Shown: in pieces, positions 44,742-52,789 of the stretch
How the letters are laid out: each line of letters starts with the position of its first letter
Numbering within the stretch: the stretch's first letter is position 1
Assembly (NCBI GenBank): GCA_031292575.1
Contig: JARLGX010000024.1
Location: forward strand, 1-64,000
DNA: 64,000 nucleotides
Source: Paludibacter sp.
GTDB lineage: Bacteria; Bacteroidota; Bacteroidia; Bacteroidales; Paludibacteraceae
Direction of reading: 5' to 3'
Made by a program: the position numbers and the translations under genes
Notes under the pieces: generated by a model
Seen by the model: the letters and a program-made list of their open reading frames with translations, nothing else
What the model was told of the DNA's origin: nothing
The model's database searches: none

Positions 44742-45734
44742 TTAAAAATCGTGTTTAGGATAAACCACTCCACACTCTTTGCGAATAGAGTCCATCATAG
44801 CTACCAATTCCAAGCTGTTATTCCAACTCCACAAATCGCTTTGGGTTTTTCCACTCAAAATACAGTTGGCCGCTTCTTCTGCTTCGTATTCGTATCCGTT
44901 ACTTTTTACATCAAAATCGAAAATCTGCTCCCTTCCATCGTTATACAATACTTTCACTTTGCCCGGACAGAACCAGACATGTTCAAGTACAATTTTTCCC
45001 TTTGTACCATGAATCTCGGCAACTATCGGTGATTCCACCAAAAACGAAGAGTACATAACTGCAAGTGTATCTTTCTCGTATTTAAATGTGTAGCTACAAG
45101 TATTATCCCCGCCTTGTTCGCTTAATCCGGCAATGGCAGAAAAATCCTGAGGTTTACCTAACAAAAGCATTGAAAGAAAAATATTGTAAATCCCGATATC
45201 CAAAATAGTTCCACCACACAAATCCAGATTAAAATGCCTGTGATCCTGACCATTGTTCGATTTAATACAAAACACAGCTGTTAAGAGTTTTATATCTCCA
45301 ATTTCGCCAGATTCAATCAATTCTTTTGTTTTGATTATATTTGGCAAAAAACGGCTCCACAGTGCTTCCATTAGGAAAAGTTTTTTTTCTTTAGCCTTTT
45401 TAATCAACGTTTCCACTTCATTCCGATTTACTCCTACCGGTTTTTCACAAAGCACATGTTTGCCATTATTCATAGCAAGTAAGGCATTTTCAAGATGCAG
45501 GTTATGTGGCGTGGCAATATAAATAATATCCACTTCGGCATCCCGAACAAGTTCCTCGTAACTGCCATACGATGTCAGAATATTGAACTCTGAGGCAAAT
45601 TCATCTGCCTTTATTTTAGTGCGGGAACCTACTGCATAAAGCTCTGAATTTTCCACAACCTGAAGCGCTGTTGCCATTACTTTGGCTATTCTCCCTGTTC
45701 CTAAAATGCCCCATTTAATTTTTTTGTTTTCCAT
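44742..45734 (-). CDS. Gfo/Idh/MocA-family oxidoreductase
   Basis: The 330-residue protein has an N-terminal Rossmann domain (KWGILGTGRIAKVMATAL, then YIATPHNLHLENALLAM) and the family motif EKP in HVLCEKPVGVNRNE, followed by the C-terminal alpha/beta substrate domain (GGTILDIGIYNI). Such enzymes oxidise or reduce sugars, inositols or dihydrodiols with NAD(P). The specific substrate cannot be told. It starts 17 bases after the GNAT gene ends, so the pair is probably co-transcribed. Confidence 0.92.
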   Translation of the reverse strand: MENKKIKWGILGTGRIAKVMATALQVVENSELYAVGSRTKIKADEFASEFNILTSYGSYEELVRDAEVDIIYIATPHNLHLENALLAMNNGKHVLCEKPVGVNRNEVETLIKKAKEKKLFLMEALWSRFLPNIIKTKELIESGEIGDIKLLTAVFCIKSNNGQDHRHFNLDLCGGTILDIGIYNIFLSMLLLGKPQDFSAIAGLSEQGGDNTCSYTFKYEKDTLAVMYSSFLVESPIVAEIHGTKGKIVLEHVWFCPGKVKVLYNDGREQIFDFDVKSNGYEYEAEEAANCILSGKTQSDLWSWNNSLELVAMMDSIRKECGVVYPKHDF

Positions 45735-45751
45735 AATATTTTATTGTCATT

Positions 45752-46270
45752 TTATTTTTCGTTTGGATTCTCTGGCGTATTCAATATCAATTGGTAAAAT
45801 GCTGCATCCAACCATTTGCCAAATTTATAACCTACTTCTTTCATTATTCCTGTCAACACAAATCCTTCTCTTTCGTGTAGATTCATACTCACCGTATTCG
45901 AAGCATCAATTACACCAACCAAAACGTGATAATTTTGCTCTTCGGCTTTCTTTACAATTTCATGAAGCAATATTTTCCCAAAGCCATTGCCACGTTTATC
46001 CGACCTGACATAAACCGAATGCTCAATCGTATATTTATAGGCAGGACGAACACGAAACATGCCGTAAGTAGCAAATCCCAATAAAGTTTCATTTTCATCA
46101 AAAGCGCCTACAATCGGATAATTTCCTTTTAGCTTATCTTCATACCAGGCATACATAGTTTCCATAGTTCTGGTTTTGTAATCGTACAATGCAGTTGAGT
46201 TGAGAATTGCATCGTTGAAAATGTCCAGTATTTCGGGCAATTGTTTTTCAGTACAGGGTTTTAATTCCAT
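45752..46270 (-). CDS. GNAT acetyltransferase, phosphinothricin-acetyltransferase-like
   Basis: A 172-residue GNAT-fold protein. The acetyl-CoA loop is VRSDKRGNGFGKILL (motif A), preceded by the EHSVYV strand. The N-terminus (ILDIFNDAILNSTALYDYKTRT) and the later NLHEREGFVLTGIMKEVGYKFGKWLD are typical of the Pat/YncA subgroup, which acetylates amino acids or related small amines such as methionine sulfoximine or phosphinothricin. The natural substrate is unknown. Confidence 0.88.
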   Translation of the reverse strand: MELKPCTEKQLPEILDIFNDAILNSTALYDYKTRTMETMYAWYEDKLKGNYPIVGAFDENETLLGFATYGMFRVRPAYKYTIEHSVYVRSDKRGNGFGKILLHEIVKKAEEQNYHVLVGVIDASNTVSMNLHEREGFVLTGIMKEVGYKFGKWLDAAFYQLILNTPENPNEK

Positions 46271-46372
46271 ATTTGTTGAATAGTTAGTTATGTAATTATA
46301 CCGGAATCCTTCTTTAATTCGCGGCTCTTTGTTCTAATATTTTTGATACAATAGCGAATTAAAAATAACATT

Positions 46373-46900
46373 TCATCCCTCTTGTTTATTGATAATTTTA
46401 TGTGCTTTTTTTCGTTTTACAGTTTTTTTCTGATATTCGTTGGACAGTACACTAATATTTCCATCCACTTCCAAAACAGCTAAATCCACTTCATGAACCG
46501 AGGCCACACCGTGTTCCCTGATGGCTTCCATTAATTCATCCGGCGTAATTTTAGCCATTTTTAAATGCGATTCCAGAATTTTCCCTTTATATACCAGCAT
46601 GGTGGCATCACCTTCTACTAGTTTCCCAAATTTAGGAAAACTGAAGAGCAAGTATTTAAATATATAATTGACTACAAATAATGTGGATGCCGCCACTAAC
46701 CCACCGCTAAGCGTTGAATCCGGTCCAACCATAGCATTTTGTACCGCATTACTAATCAGCAAAATAAAAACCAAATCGACAACCGAAAGTTGTGCCAATT
46801 CCTTTTTGCCAAACAGCCGGATAGCGATAACGATAAAAAGGTAAATTACCAGTGTGCTGAAAATTATCCGCACATAATTATTACTTAAAATCTCAGACAT
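46373..46900 (-). CDS. DUF421/YetF-family membrane protein
   Basis: The 175-residue protein has three N-terminal transmembrane helices (about 10-30, 37-55, 65-88) and a cytoplasmic domain. The family marks FGKKELAQLSVVDLVFILLISNAVQNAM and LVYKGKILESHLKMAKITPDELMEAIREHGV are clear. YetF-like proteins are widespread and poorly characterised; a role in spores or stress has been suggested only for some. It is divergent from the sirtuin gene, with overlapping promoter regions. Confidence 0.9.
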   Translation of the reverse strand: MSEILSNNYVRIIFSTLVIYLFIVIAIRLFGKKELAQLSVVDLVFILLISNAVQNAMVGPDSTLSGGLVAASTLFVVNYIFKYLLFSFPKFGKLVEGDATMLVYKGKILESHLKMAKITPDELMEAIREHGVASVHEVDLAVLEVDGNISVLSNEYQKKTVKRKKAHKIINKQEG

Positions 46901-46942
46901 TGCGACATAATTTTAATAAAAAAATGAGTTAAAAATCGACTG

Positions 46943-46950
46943 CAAATATA
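46943..46950 (-). promoter_or_regulatory. -7 promoter element of the DUF421 gene
   Basis: On the minus strand this reads TATATTTG, an exact TAnnTTTG match 42 bases before the ATG. No clear -33 TTG was found at the expected distance. Confidence 0.5.
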
Positions 46951-46973
46951 CGAAGATTTGAATATAAATTTAT

Positions 46974-46981
46974 TACTTTTG
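46974..46981 (+). promoter_or_regulatory. -7 promoter element of the sirtuin gene
   Basis: TACTTTTG matches TAnnTTTG exactly and lies 25 bases before the sirtuin ATG, so the leader would be about 20 bases. The -33 element is unclear. Confidence 0.5.
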
Positions 46982-47006
46982 TGTTTTACATTTTGAAATC
47001 AACCAA

Positions 47007-47699
47007 ATGAAAAAGATAGTTGTTCTTACAGGTGCAGGCATGAGTGCCGAAAGTGGCATCAGTACATTTCGCGATGCAGGAGGACTATGGGAAAAATACC
47101 CGATAGACGATGTGGCTACTCCCGAAGGCTGGCGAAGAAACCCTGCTTTAGTACTTGATTTTTACAATCAACGGCGGAAACAATTGCTCAAAGCTAAACC
47201 CAATGCAGGGCATTATACACTGGCGGAACTTGAAAAAAAATACGATATACAGATAATCACTCAAAATGTGGATAACCTGCACGAACAGGCAGGAAGCACA
47301 AAGGTTTTGCATCTTCACGGCGAACTAATGAAAGTGCAATCTACCTCATCCGGCGAAGAAGTCTTCGACCTTACACCCGAAAACTACGAAACACATCTGG
47401 GTGATAAATGCCCAAAGGGGTATCAACTTCGTCCGCATATCGTGTGGTTTGGCGAGGCAGTGCCCGAAATTGAAAATGCCGTTCGGCTTACCGAACAGGC
47501 CGATATTTTTATAATTATAGGTACTTCCATGCAGGTTTATCCCGCTGCCGGATTAATTGACGAGGTAAAACCCGGCACACCCATCTATCTTATCGACCCG
47601 AAAGAAGTAAACGTATCCCGAAAAAATGTTACTGTCATTCAAAAAGGAGCCGGCGAGGGCTTGAAAGAACTACGCGAAAAATACATGAACGAATATTGA
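47007..47699 (+). CDS. cobB: Sirtuin-type NAD-dependent deacylase (CobB-like)
   Basis: The 230-residue enzyme removes acyl groups from lysines using NAD. Motifs: VLTGAGMSAESGISTFRD, QNVDNLHEQAG (86-96), catalytic H104 in LHLHGE, and PHIVWFGE. The YxxR pair Y53/R56 in FYNQRRKQL is the mark of class III sirtuins, which prefer succinyl or malonyl lysine. The four zinc cysteines are absent; a single cysteine remains in DKCPKG. It is a single-gene unit after a divergent promoter region. Confidence 0.92.
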   Translation: MKKIVVLTGAGMSAESGISTFRDAGGLWEKYPIDDVATPEGWRRNPALVLDFYNQRRKQLLKAKPNAGHYTLAELEKKYDIQIITQNVDNLHEQAGSTKVLHLHGELMKVQSTSSGEEVFDLTPENYETHLGDKCPKGYQLRPHIVWFGEAVPEIENAVRLTEQADIFIIIGTSMQVYPAAGLIDEVKPGTPIYLIDPKEVNVSRKNVTVIQKGAGEGLKELREKYMNEY

Positions 47700-48059
47700 T
47701 GACGGATTAGTAAAAAAGGACTCACTGTTTAGCCTTATGTTACAAACGATTCTGAATCGAGTGAATTCACAAATGATTTAATTCAAACTTTCTGATCAAA
47801 TATCCTTTAATTTTACGACAGGCAACTTAATATTTATGATTAACAAGTTTTGCCCAAACCCAGTTAGTGTTTATATGATTAATTGAGTTTATAATGGCTC
47901 ATTACAGTAAAGAAATATTCACAACTCTTTTTTCGACATCAAAAACAGAATAGCCAAATACATTTTTTTATAATAATTTTATTGTTATTCAAAAATCATT
48001 CTCTATCTTTGCAGTCCAAAATAAAAAACAAAAACAAACATATTAAATAATTAGTAATT
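47700..48059. other. Intergenic region between the sirtuin and rpsU genes
   Basis: These 360 bases contain no recognisable protein or RNA gene. They are AT-rich, without a clear terminator after the sirtuin gene. The right end carries the rpsU promoter (47982-48011). Confidence 0.7.
47982..48011 (+). promoter_or_regulatory. rpsU operon promoter
   Basis: TTG (47982-47984), a 19-base spacer and TATCTTTG (48004-48011) form an excellent Bacteroidetes promoter. The leader to the rpsU ATG at 48060 is about 43 bases. Confidence 0.82.
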
Positions 48060-48251
48060 ATGATCGTAGTTCCAGTAAAAGAAGGCGAAAACATTGAAAG
48101 AGCATTAAAAAAATTCAAACGTAAATTTGAAAAAACAGGCGTTGTAAAAGAACTTCGTCGTCGTCAATGTTTTGATAAACCTTCTATCGTAGATCGCGAA
48201 GAAAAAATGCACGCGATTTATGTTCAAAAAAAGAATCTAAGCGAAGAATAG
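48060..48251 (+). CDS. rpsU: 30S ribosomal protein S21
   Basis: A 63-residue basic protein beginning MIVVPVKEGENIERALKKFK, with KELRRRQCFDKPS in the middle, as in Bacteroidetes S21. It is a small-subunit protein near the anti-Shine-Dalgarno end of 16S rRNA. It heads the conserved rpsU-xerC-hpf unit, with its own strong promoter. Confidence 0.95.
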   Translation: MIVVPVKEGENIERALKKFKRKFEKTGVVKELRRRQCFDKPSIVDREEKMHAIYVQKKNLSEE

Positions 48252-48323
48252 GAAAAAGTCGGTGGAAAGCTTGTTTTCCTGATTTATTTAAACTATTTTC
48301 GTTGCAGATTTGAGCGTACGGTT

Positions 48324-49205
48324 ATGATGAACGAATTTCTGCAATATTTACAGTATGAGAAGAATTACTCCTCTCATACTGTTTTGTCATATCATACCGA
48401 CCTTCTTCAGTTTTTTGATTTCATAGCAATCACCCCCGATCAGTTTAATCCAAAAGCAGTCAGTTCACAGCAAATTCAGCAATGGGTACTCACGTTGATG
48501 TCCGATAGCCTATCAGCACGGACATTATCCCGTAAAATTTCAACTCTCAAATCATTTTGGCGATTCTTATTATTACGTGGTTATACTACCCTGAATCCAA
48601 CGTTAAAAATCATTTTGCCAAAAACAAAAAAACCGCTTCCGGCGTTTTTTAAAGAAAACGAAATGTCTTCAGTTTTGGACAATTCATTTATCCCCAATAA
48701 CTTTGAGGCAACGCGCGACCAACTGATTTTGACGGTATTTTATCTTACAGGGATTCGTCTTTCGGAACTGCTAACCATAAAAGACTCTGACATTGACCTT
48801 GCAGAAGGGAATTTACGGGTTATCGGAAAAAGGAATAAACAACGTATTATTCCTATGGGCGAATCGCTCTGTATAGATATAGAACACTATATAACACAAA
48901 GAGACAAAGAAGCAGGGACACTTGAACACTTTCTGTTTGTTCGTAAAAACGGACAAAAAATGTATCCGAAAATGGTGTATAATCTGGTACACGATGCAAT
49001 GTCGGAAGTAAGCAGTTTACACAAAAGGAGCCCGCATGTGCTTCGTCACACTTTTGCCACCGGTTTGCTCAATGGCGGAGCGGATATTAATTCTGTGAAA
49101 GAATTATTGGGACATAGCAGTCTGGCAGCAACGCAAGTGTACACACATACGAGTTTCGAAGAACTTTACAATATATATAAACATGCTCATCCAAGGGCAA
49201 AATAA
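48324..49205 (+). CDS. Tyrosine recombinase, XerC/XerD family
   Basis: The 293-residue recombinase has the SAM-like N-terminal domain (FLQYLQYEKNYSSHTVLSYHTDL) and a complete C-terminal active site: R in TGIRLSELL, K in GKRNKQRII, HxxR in SPHVLRHTFAT, H in LGHSSLAATQ and the nucleophile tyrosine in VYTH. Such proteins resolve chromosome dimers at dif. Its place between rpsU and hpf is typical of Bacteroidetes chromosomes, so it is a housekeeping gene rather than a mobile-element integrase. XerC rather than XerD is likely, but not proven. Confidence 0.92.
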   Translation: MMNEFLQYLQYEKNYSSHTVLSYHTDLLQFFDFIAITPDQFNPKAVSSQQIQQWVLTLMSDSLSARTLSRKISTLKSFWRFLLLRGYTTLNPTLKIILPKTKKPLPAFFKENEMSSVLDNSFIPNNFEATRDQLILTVFYLTGIRLSELLTIKDSDIDLAEGNLRVIGKRNKQRIIPMGESLCIDIEHYITQRDKEAGTLEHFLFVRKNGQKMYPKMVYNLVHDAMSEVSSLHKRSPHVLRHTFATGLLNGGADINSVKELLGHSSLAATQVYTHTSFEELYNIYKHAHPRAK

Positions 49206-49221
49206 AAAAAAGGAGGCTATT

Positions 49222-49521
49222 ATGAAACTACGGATTCAATCCATCAATTTTGATGCAACTACCGCGCTGGAGTCTTACATTAACAAAAAATCGTTGAGGT
49301 TAGAAAAATTTTTTGATGAAATACTAAATTTAGAAGTATATTTAAAGGTAGTCAAACCGGAAACAGCAATTAATAAAGAAGCCGAGATAAAAGTATCAAT
49401 ACCGAATGTTGATTTTTTTGCTTCAAAAACATGCGATTCATTTGAAGAGGCCGTAGACCTAACTCTCGAAGCAGTAGAGAAACAAATACGTAAATACAAA
49501 GAAAAAACCACTAAAAACTAA
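49222..49521 (+). CDS. hpf: Ribosome hibernation promoting factor, short form
   Basis: A 99-residue HPF/YfiA-family protein that binds the 30S decoding region in stationary phase. KLRIQSINFDATTALESYINKK is the first beta-alpha unit, followed by EAEIKVSIPNVDFFASKTCDSFEEAVDL. It lacks the C-terminal dimerisation domain of long HPF. The ATG at 49222 is chosen because AGGAGG lies 7-12 bases before it, an unusually strong Shine-Dalgarno for this phylum. It lies 16 bases after the recombinase gene. Confidence 0.92.
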   Translation: MKLRIQSINFDATTALESYINKKSLRLEKFFDEILNLEVYLKVVKPETAINKEAEIKVSIPNVDFFASKTCDSFEEAVDLTLEAVEKQIRKYKEKTTKN

Positions 49522-49539
49522 AATAATGAGGTAAATGTT

Positions 49540-49568
49540 TTGTAGTCCAAAATATATTCGTACATTTG
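49540..49568 (+). promoter_or_regulatory. Promoter of the tRNA-tuf operon
   Basis: TTG (49540-49542) and TACATTTG (49561-49568) are separated by 18 bases, a good Bacteroidetes promoter. Transcription would begin near 49573, which lies inside the left arm of the hpf terminator. Confidence 0.65.
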
Positions 49569-49570
49569 CA

Positions 49571-49604
49571 AGCCGTTTGAATAGCAGTGTTCAAACGGCT
49601 TTTT
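49571..49604 (+). terminator. Terminator of the rpsU-xerC-hpf operon
   Basis: AGCCGTTTGAA (49571-49581) pairs perfectly with TTCAAACGGCT (49590-49600) over an 8-base loop and is followed by TTTT. It lies 49 bases after hpf and immediately before the tRNA genes. Confidence 0.85.
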
Positions 49605-49635
49605 AAACGCCAAAAACGCTATAACATAGCACATT

Positions 49636-49709
49636 GCCTCTTTAGCTCAGTTGGCCAGAGCACGTGATTTGTAATCTCGGGGTCGTTGGTTCGAATCCGA
49701 CAAGAGGCT
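49636..49709 (+). tRNA. tRNA-Thr (anticodon TGT)
   Basis: A 74-base cloverleaf: acceptor GCCTCTT/AAGAGGC, D-arm with TAGCTCAGTTGGCCAGAGCA, anticodon loop TTTGTAA (TGT), and the T-loop GGTTCGAATCC. The CCA end is not encoded. Confidence 0.96.
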
Positions 49710-49746
49710 CGACGCTCTTTGTTTTAATGTATCGAATTTAAAAAAT

Positions 49747-49829
49747 GGGCAGTTACCAAAGTGGCCAACTGGGGCTGACTGTAACTCAGCTGTCTTTCGA
49801 CTTCGGAGGTTCGAATCCTTCACTGCCCA
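49747..49829 (+). tRNA. tRNA-Tyr (anticodon GTA)
   Basis: An 83-base tRNA with the long variable arm of class II tRNAs, acceptor GGGCAGT/ACTGCCC, anticodon GTA in CTGTAAC, and T-loop GGTTCGAATCC. The CCA end is not encoded. Confidence 0.95.
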
Positions 49830-49841
49830 CAAAAAAATGTG

Positions 49842-49928
49842 CCAATTTATCAATATGCTAATGTGTTAATGTTGATAACGTTGATGAATTTCATTAGCAA
49901 ATTGACATATTGGATTATTAACACATTA
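49842..49928. repeat. Palindromic element between tRNA-Tyr and tRNA-Gly
   Basis: The 22-base arm at 49842-49863 matches the reverse complement of 49892-49913 at 19 of 22 positions. A second perfect 12-base pair, TAATGTGTTAAT (49859-49870) and ATTAACACATTA (49917-49928), overlaps it, so two alternative folds exist. The words resemble dispersed intergenic repeats (AATGTGCTAATG type), recalled from other genomes. Confidence 0.65.
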
Positions 49929-49933
49929 AAATT

Positions 49934-50006
49934 GCGGAAGTAGCTCAGTCGATAGAGCATTAGCCTTCCAAGCTGAGGGTCGCGGGTTTGAGTCCCGTCT
50001 TCCGCT
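49934..50006 (+). tRNA. tRNA-Gly (anticodon TCC)
   Basis: A 73-base cloverleaf: acceptor GCGGAAG/CTTCCGC, anticodon loop CTTCCAA (TCC), T-arm GCGGGTTTGAGTCCCGT. The CCA end is not encoded. Confidence 0.96.
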
Positions 50007-50038
50007 CTATAATGGTGAGAGTAAATCAAACCATTTTT

Positions 50039-50110
<72 letters not shown>

Positions 50111-50167
50111 CAACTTTGTAAGCTTTTATAAAACATATTAAATTAATTATTAAATAATCTTTGAGTT

Positions 50168-51355
50168 ATGGCAAAAGAAAAATTTGACAGGTCAAAACCT
50201 CACGTAAACGTAGGTACTATTGGTCACGTTGACCACGGTAAAACTACCTTGACCGCTGCAATTACCATGGTACTTGCAAAAAAAGGACTTTCTGAAATGC
50301 GTTCATTCGATTCAATCGATAATGCACCTGAAGAAAAAGAACGTGGTATCACTATTAACACTGCACACGTAGAATACCAAACAGCAAATCGTCACTATGC
50401 TCACGTTGACTGTCCGGGTCATGCCGATTACGTGAAGAACATGGTAACTGGTGCTGCTCAAATGGACGGTGCTATCATTGTAGTTGCTGCAACTGATGGT
50501 CCTATGCCACAAACCCGCGAACACATTTTGTTAGCCCGTCAGGTAAACGTACCTCGTTTGGTTATTTTCATGAACAAATGTGATCAGGTTGACGACGAAG
50601 AAATGTTGGAATTAGTAGAAATGGAAATGCGCGAATTGCTGACATTCTATGATTTCGATGGCGACAATACTCCTGTTATCCGTGGTTCTGCTCTTGGTGC
50701 ATTGAATGGTGTTCCAGAATGGGAAGATAAAGTAATGGAATTGATGGATGCAGTTGATAACTGGATTTTATTGCCAGAACGTGCTGTTGACAAACCTTTC
50801 TTGATGCCAGTTGAAGACGTATTCTCGATTACAGGTCGTGGTACAGTTGCTACAGGTCGTATCGAAACAGGTAAGATCAAAACAGGTGAAGAAGTTCAAA
50901 TCATTGGTTTAGGTCATGAAGCTAAAAAATCAGTAGTTACAGGTGTTGAAATGTTCCGTAAGATTTTGGATGATGGACAAGCCGGTGATAACGTAGGTTT
51001 ATTACTTCGTGGTGTTGATAAAGAAGAAATCAAACGTGGTATGGTTATTACCCACCCGGGAAAAGTAACTCCTCACACTTCTTTCAAAGCTGCTGCTTAT
51101 ATCTTAAAAAAAGAAGAAGGTGGACGTCATACTCCATTCCATAACCGTTACCGTCCACAGTTCTATATCCGCACATTGGATGTAACAGGTGAAATCACTT
51201 TACCAGAAGGAACTGAAATGGTAATGCCAGGTGACAACTTGGAATTAACTGTAACTTTAATCTATCCGGTAGCTTGTAGCGTAGGTTTACGTTTTGCTAT
51301 TCGTGAAGGTGGACGTACAGTAGGTTCAGGTCAGATTACTGAATTGTTAGACTAA
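50168..51355 (+). CDS. tuf: Elongation factor Tu
   Basis: The 395-residue GTPase delivers aminoacyl-tRNA to the ribosome. [13 protein letters not shown] (P-loop), [12 protein letters not shown] (G3), NKCDQVDD (G4), and the C-terminal domains with [11 protein letters not shown] and [15 protein letters not shown] are all intact. It follows four tRNA genes and precedes tRNA-Trp, and the cluster is probably one transcript. The codons are more conserved and frequent than in neighbours, as expected for a highly expressed gene. Confidence 0.98.
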   Translation: MAKEKFDRSKPHVNVGTIGHVDHGKTTLTAAITMVLAKKGLSEMRSFDSIDNAPEEKERGITINTAHVEYQTANRHYAHVDCPGHADYVKNMVTGAAQMDGAIIVVAATDGPMPQTREHILLARQVNVPRLVIFMNKCDQVDDEEMLELVEMEMRELLTFYDFDGDNTPVIRGSALGALNGVPEWEDKVMELMDAVDNWILLPERAVDKPFLMPVEDVFSITGRGTVATGRIETGKIKTGEEVQIIGLGHEAKKSVVTGVEMFRKILDDGQAGDNVGLLLRGVDKEEIKRGMVITHPGKVTPHTSFKAAAYILKKEEGGRHTPFHNRYRPQFYIRTLDVTGEITLPEGTEMVMPGDNLELTVTLIYPVACSVGLRFAIREGGRTVGSGQITELLD

Positions 51356-51367
51356 TAAAATAGTTAT

Positions 51368-51407
51368 AAGTTACGAGTTATGAGAAAAATCTTGTAACTT
51401 GTAACTT
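51368..51407. repeat. Imperfect palindrome between tuf and tRNA-Trp
   Basis: The 17-base arms at 51368-51384 and 51391-51407 match at 14 of 17 positions around a 6-base loop. The right arm is built of two GTAACTT direct repeats. It is not followed by a T-run long enough to be called a terminator. Confidence 0.55.
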
Positions 51408-51419
51408 GTTTACTCATAC

Positions 51420-51492
51420 ACGGGCGTAGCTCAGTTGGTAGAGCACTGGTCTCCAAAACCAGGTGTCGGGAGTTCGAGCCTCTCTGCCCGTG
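51420..51492 (+). tRNA. tRNA-Trp (anticodon CCA)
   Basis: A 73-base cloverleaf: acceptor ACGGGCG/TGCCCGT (one G-T pair), anticodon stem CTGGT/ACCAG around loop CTCCAAA (CCA), T-arm GGGAGTTCGAGCCTCTC. Its place before secE is the usual bacterial arrangement. Confidence 0.96.
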
Positions 51493-51508
51493 CAAATTCT
51501 ATTTATAT

Positions 51509-51700
51509 ATGAAGATAACTAACTATATCAAAGAGGCGTATTTAGAACTTGTTCAGAAAGTATCCTGGCCTACAAGGACAGAACTTACTAACAGTGCAGT
51601 AGTGGTATTAATTGCTTCCATCATTCTTGCATTGATCGTATGGCTTATGGATTTAGGTTTTGAAAATATCATGAAATTTATTTACGGACATCTGTCTTAA
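51509..51700 (+). CDS. secE: Preprotein translocase subunit SecE
   Basis: A 63-residue single-pass SecE of the short type. The conserved cytoplasmic amphipathic region ELVQKVSWPTRTELTNSAV is followed by one transmembrane helix (about 32-52). It stabilises SecY in the inner membrane. It starts 16 bases after tRNA-Trp and precedes nusG by 8 bases. Confidence 0.95.
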   Translation: MKITNYIKEAYLELVQKVSWPTRTELTNSAVVVLIASIILALIVWLMDLGFENIMKFIYGHLS

Positions 51701-51708
51701 TTTAATCA

Positions 51709-52272
51709 ATGGAGGTCAATAAAGTGTCTGAGTCAACAAATTTTAAATGGTATGTTATGCGTGCCATTAGTGGAAAAGAGAACAAGGTAAAAGAATATAT
51801 TGATGCTGAAATCAAAAATTCGGATCTTGGTCAATATGTTGCTCAGGTATTAATCCCCACTGAGAAAGTTTACCAGATTCGTAACGGCAAAAAAATTACA
51901 AAAGAACGTAGTTGTATGCCGGGGTATGTCCTGATAGAAGCTTATCTTGTCGGTGAAATTTCTCACCGCCTGCGTAATACACCAAACGTAATTGGTTTTT
52001 TGGGTGAAAAAAACAATGTGCCTACTGCAATTCGTCCTTCGGAAGTGAATCGCATTTTAGGTACAGTTGATGAACTTCAGGAAACCGAAGAAGAAATGTT
52101 AACTCCTTTCTATGTTGGTGAAAATGTAAAAGTGATTTTTGGTCCTTTTACAGGATTTAGCGGGTTAATTGAGGAAGTAAATACTGAGAAGAAAAAACTC
52201 AAAGTTATGGTTATGATTTTCGGTCGGAAAACTCCGCTCGAATTAGCATTCACACAAGTAGAAAAGGAGTAG
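51709..52272 (+). CDS. nusG: Transcription termination/antitermination protein NusG
   Basis: The 187-residue protein has the NGN domain (FKWYVMRAISGKENKVKEYI, then MPGYVLIEAYL) and a C-terminal KOW motif (FYVGENVKVIFGPFTGFSGLIEEV). It binds RNA polymerase and links it to Rho or the ribosome. It is the second gene in secE-nusG-rplK order. Length is normal. Confidence 0.96.
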   Translation: MEVNKVSESTNFKWYVMRAISGKENKVKEYIDAEIKNSDLGQYVAQVLIPTEKVYQIRNGKKITKERSCMPGYVLIEAYLVGEISHRLRNTPNVIGFLGEKNNVPTAIRPSEVNRILGTVDELQETEEEMLTPFYVGENVKVIFGPFTGFSGLIEEVNTEKKKLKVMVMIFGRKTPLELAFTQVEKE

Positions 52273-52327
52273 TTGATTACTGTTACAAATTAACAAATCC
52301 ACTTTAACATCAAAAATTAATATTATT

Positions 52328-52774
52328 ATGGCTAAAGAGATTGCTGGACTAATTAAATTACAGATTAAAGGAGGGGCTGCAAACCCATCTCCACCGGTAG
52401 GACCTGCATTGGGTTCTAAAGGAATCAATATTATGGAGTTTTGCAAACAATTTAATGCCAGAACCCAAGACAAACCGGGCAAAATATTACCCGCAGTCAT
52501 CACCTATTATACTGACAAATCATTCGACTTTGTTGTAAAAACTCCGCCCGTAGCTATTCAATTATTGGAAGCGACTAAACTGAAAAGTGGATCGGCAGAG
52601 CCTAACCGTAAAAAAGTAGCTGAAATTACCTGGGAACAGGTAGAAGCTATTGCAACGGACAAAATGGTCGATTTGAATTGTTTCGAATTAAGTGCAGCTA
52701 TGAAAATGGTTGCAGGTACAGCTAGAAGTATGGGTATTACCGTAAAAGGAACTTTTCCAACAAAAAATAATTAA
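52328..52774 (+). CDS. rplK: 50S ribosomal protein L11
   Basis: The 148-residue L11 shows [21 protein letters not shown] (the N-terminal RNA/release-factor domain) and the C-terminal rRNA-binding domain with [12 protein letters not shown]. It forms the GTPase-associated centre with 23S rRNA. It is followed 15 bases later by rplA, in the standard order. Confidence 0.97.
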   Translation: MAKEIAGLIKLQIKGGAANPSPPVGPALGSKGINIMEFCKQFNARTQDKPGKILPAVITYYTDKSFDFVVKTPPVAIQLLEATKLKSGSAEPNRKKVAEITWEQVEAIATDKMVDLNCFELSAAMKMVAGTARSMGITVKGTFPTKNN

Positions 52775-52789
52775 TAAACTTCAATTAAA

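Noticed and set aside
48324-49205. Tyrosine recombinase as the integrase of a mobile element
   Set aside because: It lies between rpsU and hpf in a conserved housekeeping order, with no direct repeats at the nearby tRNA genes and no foreign genes.
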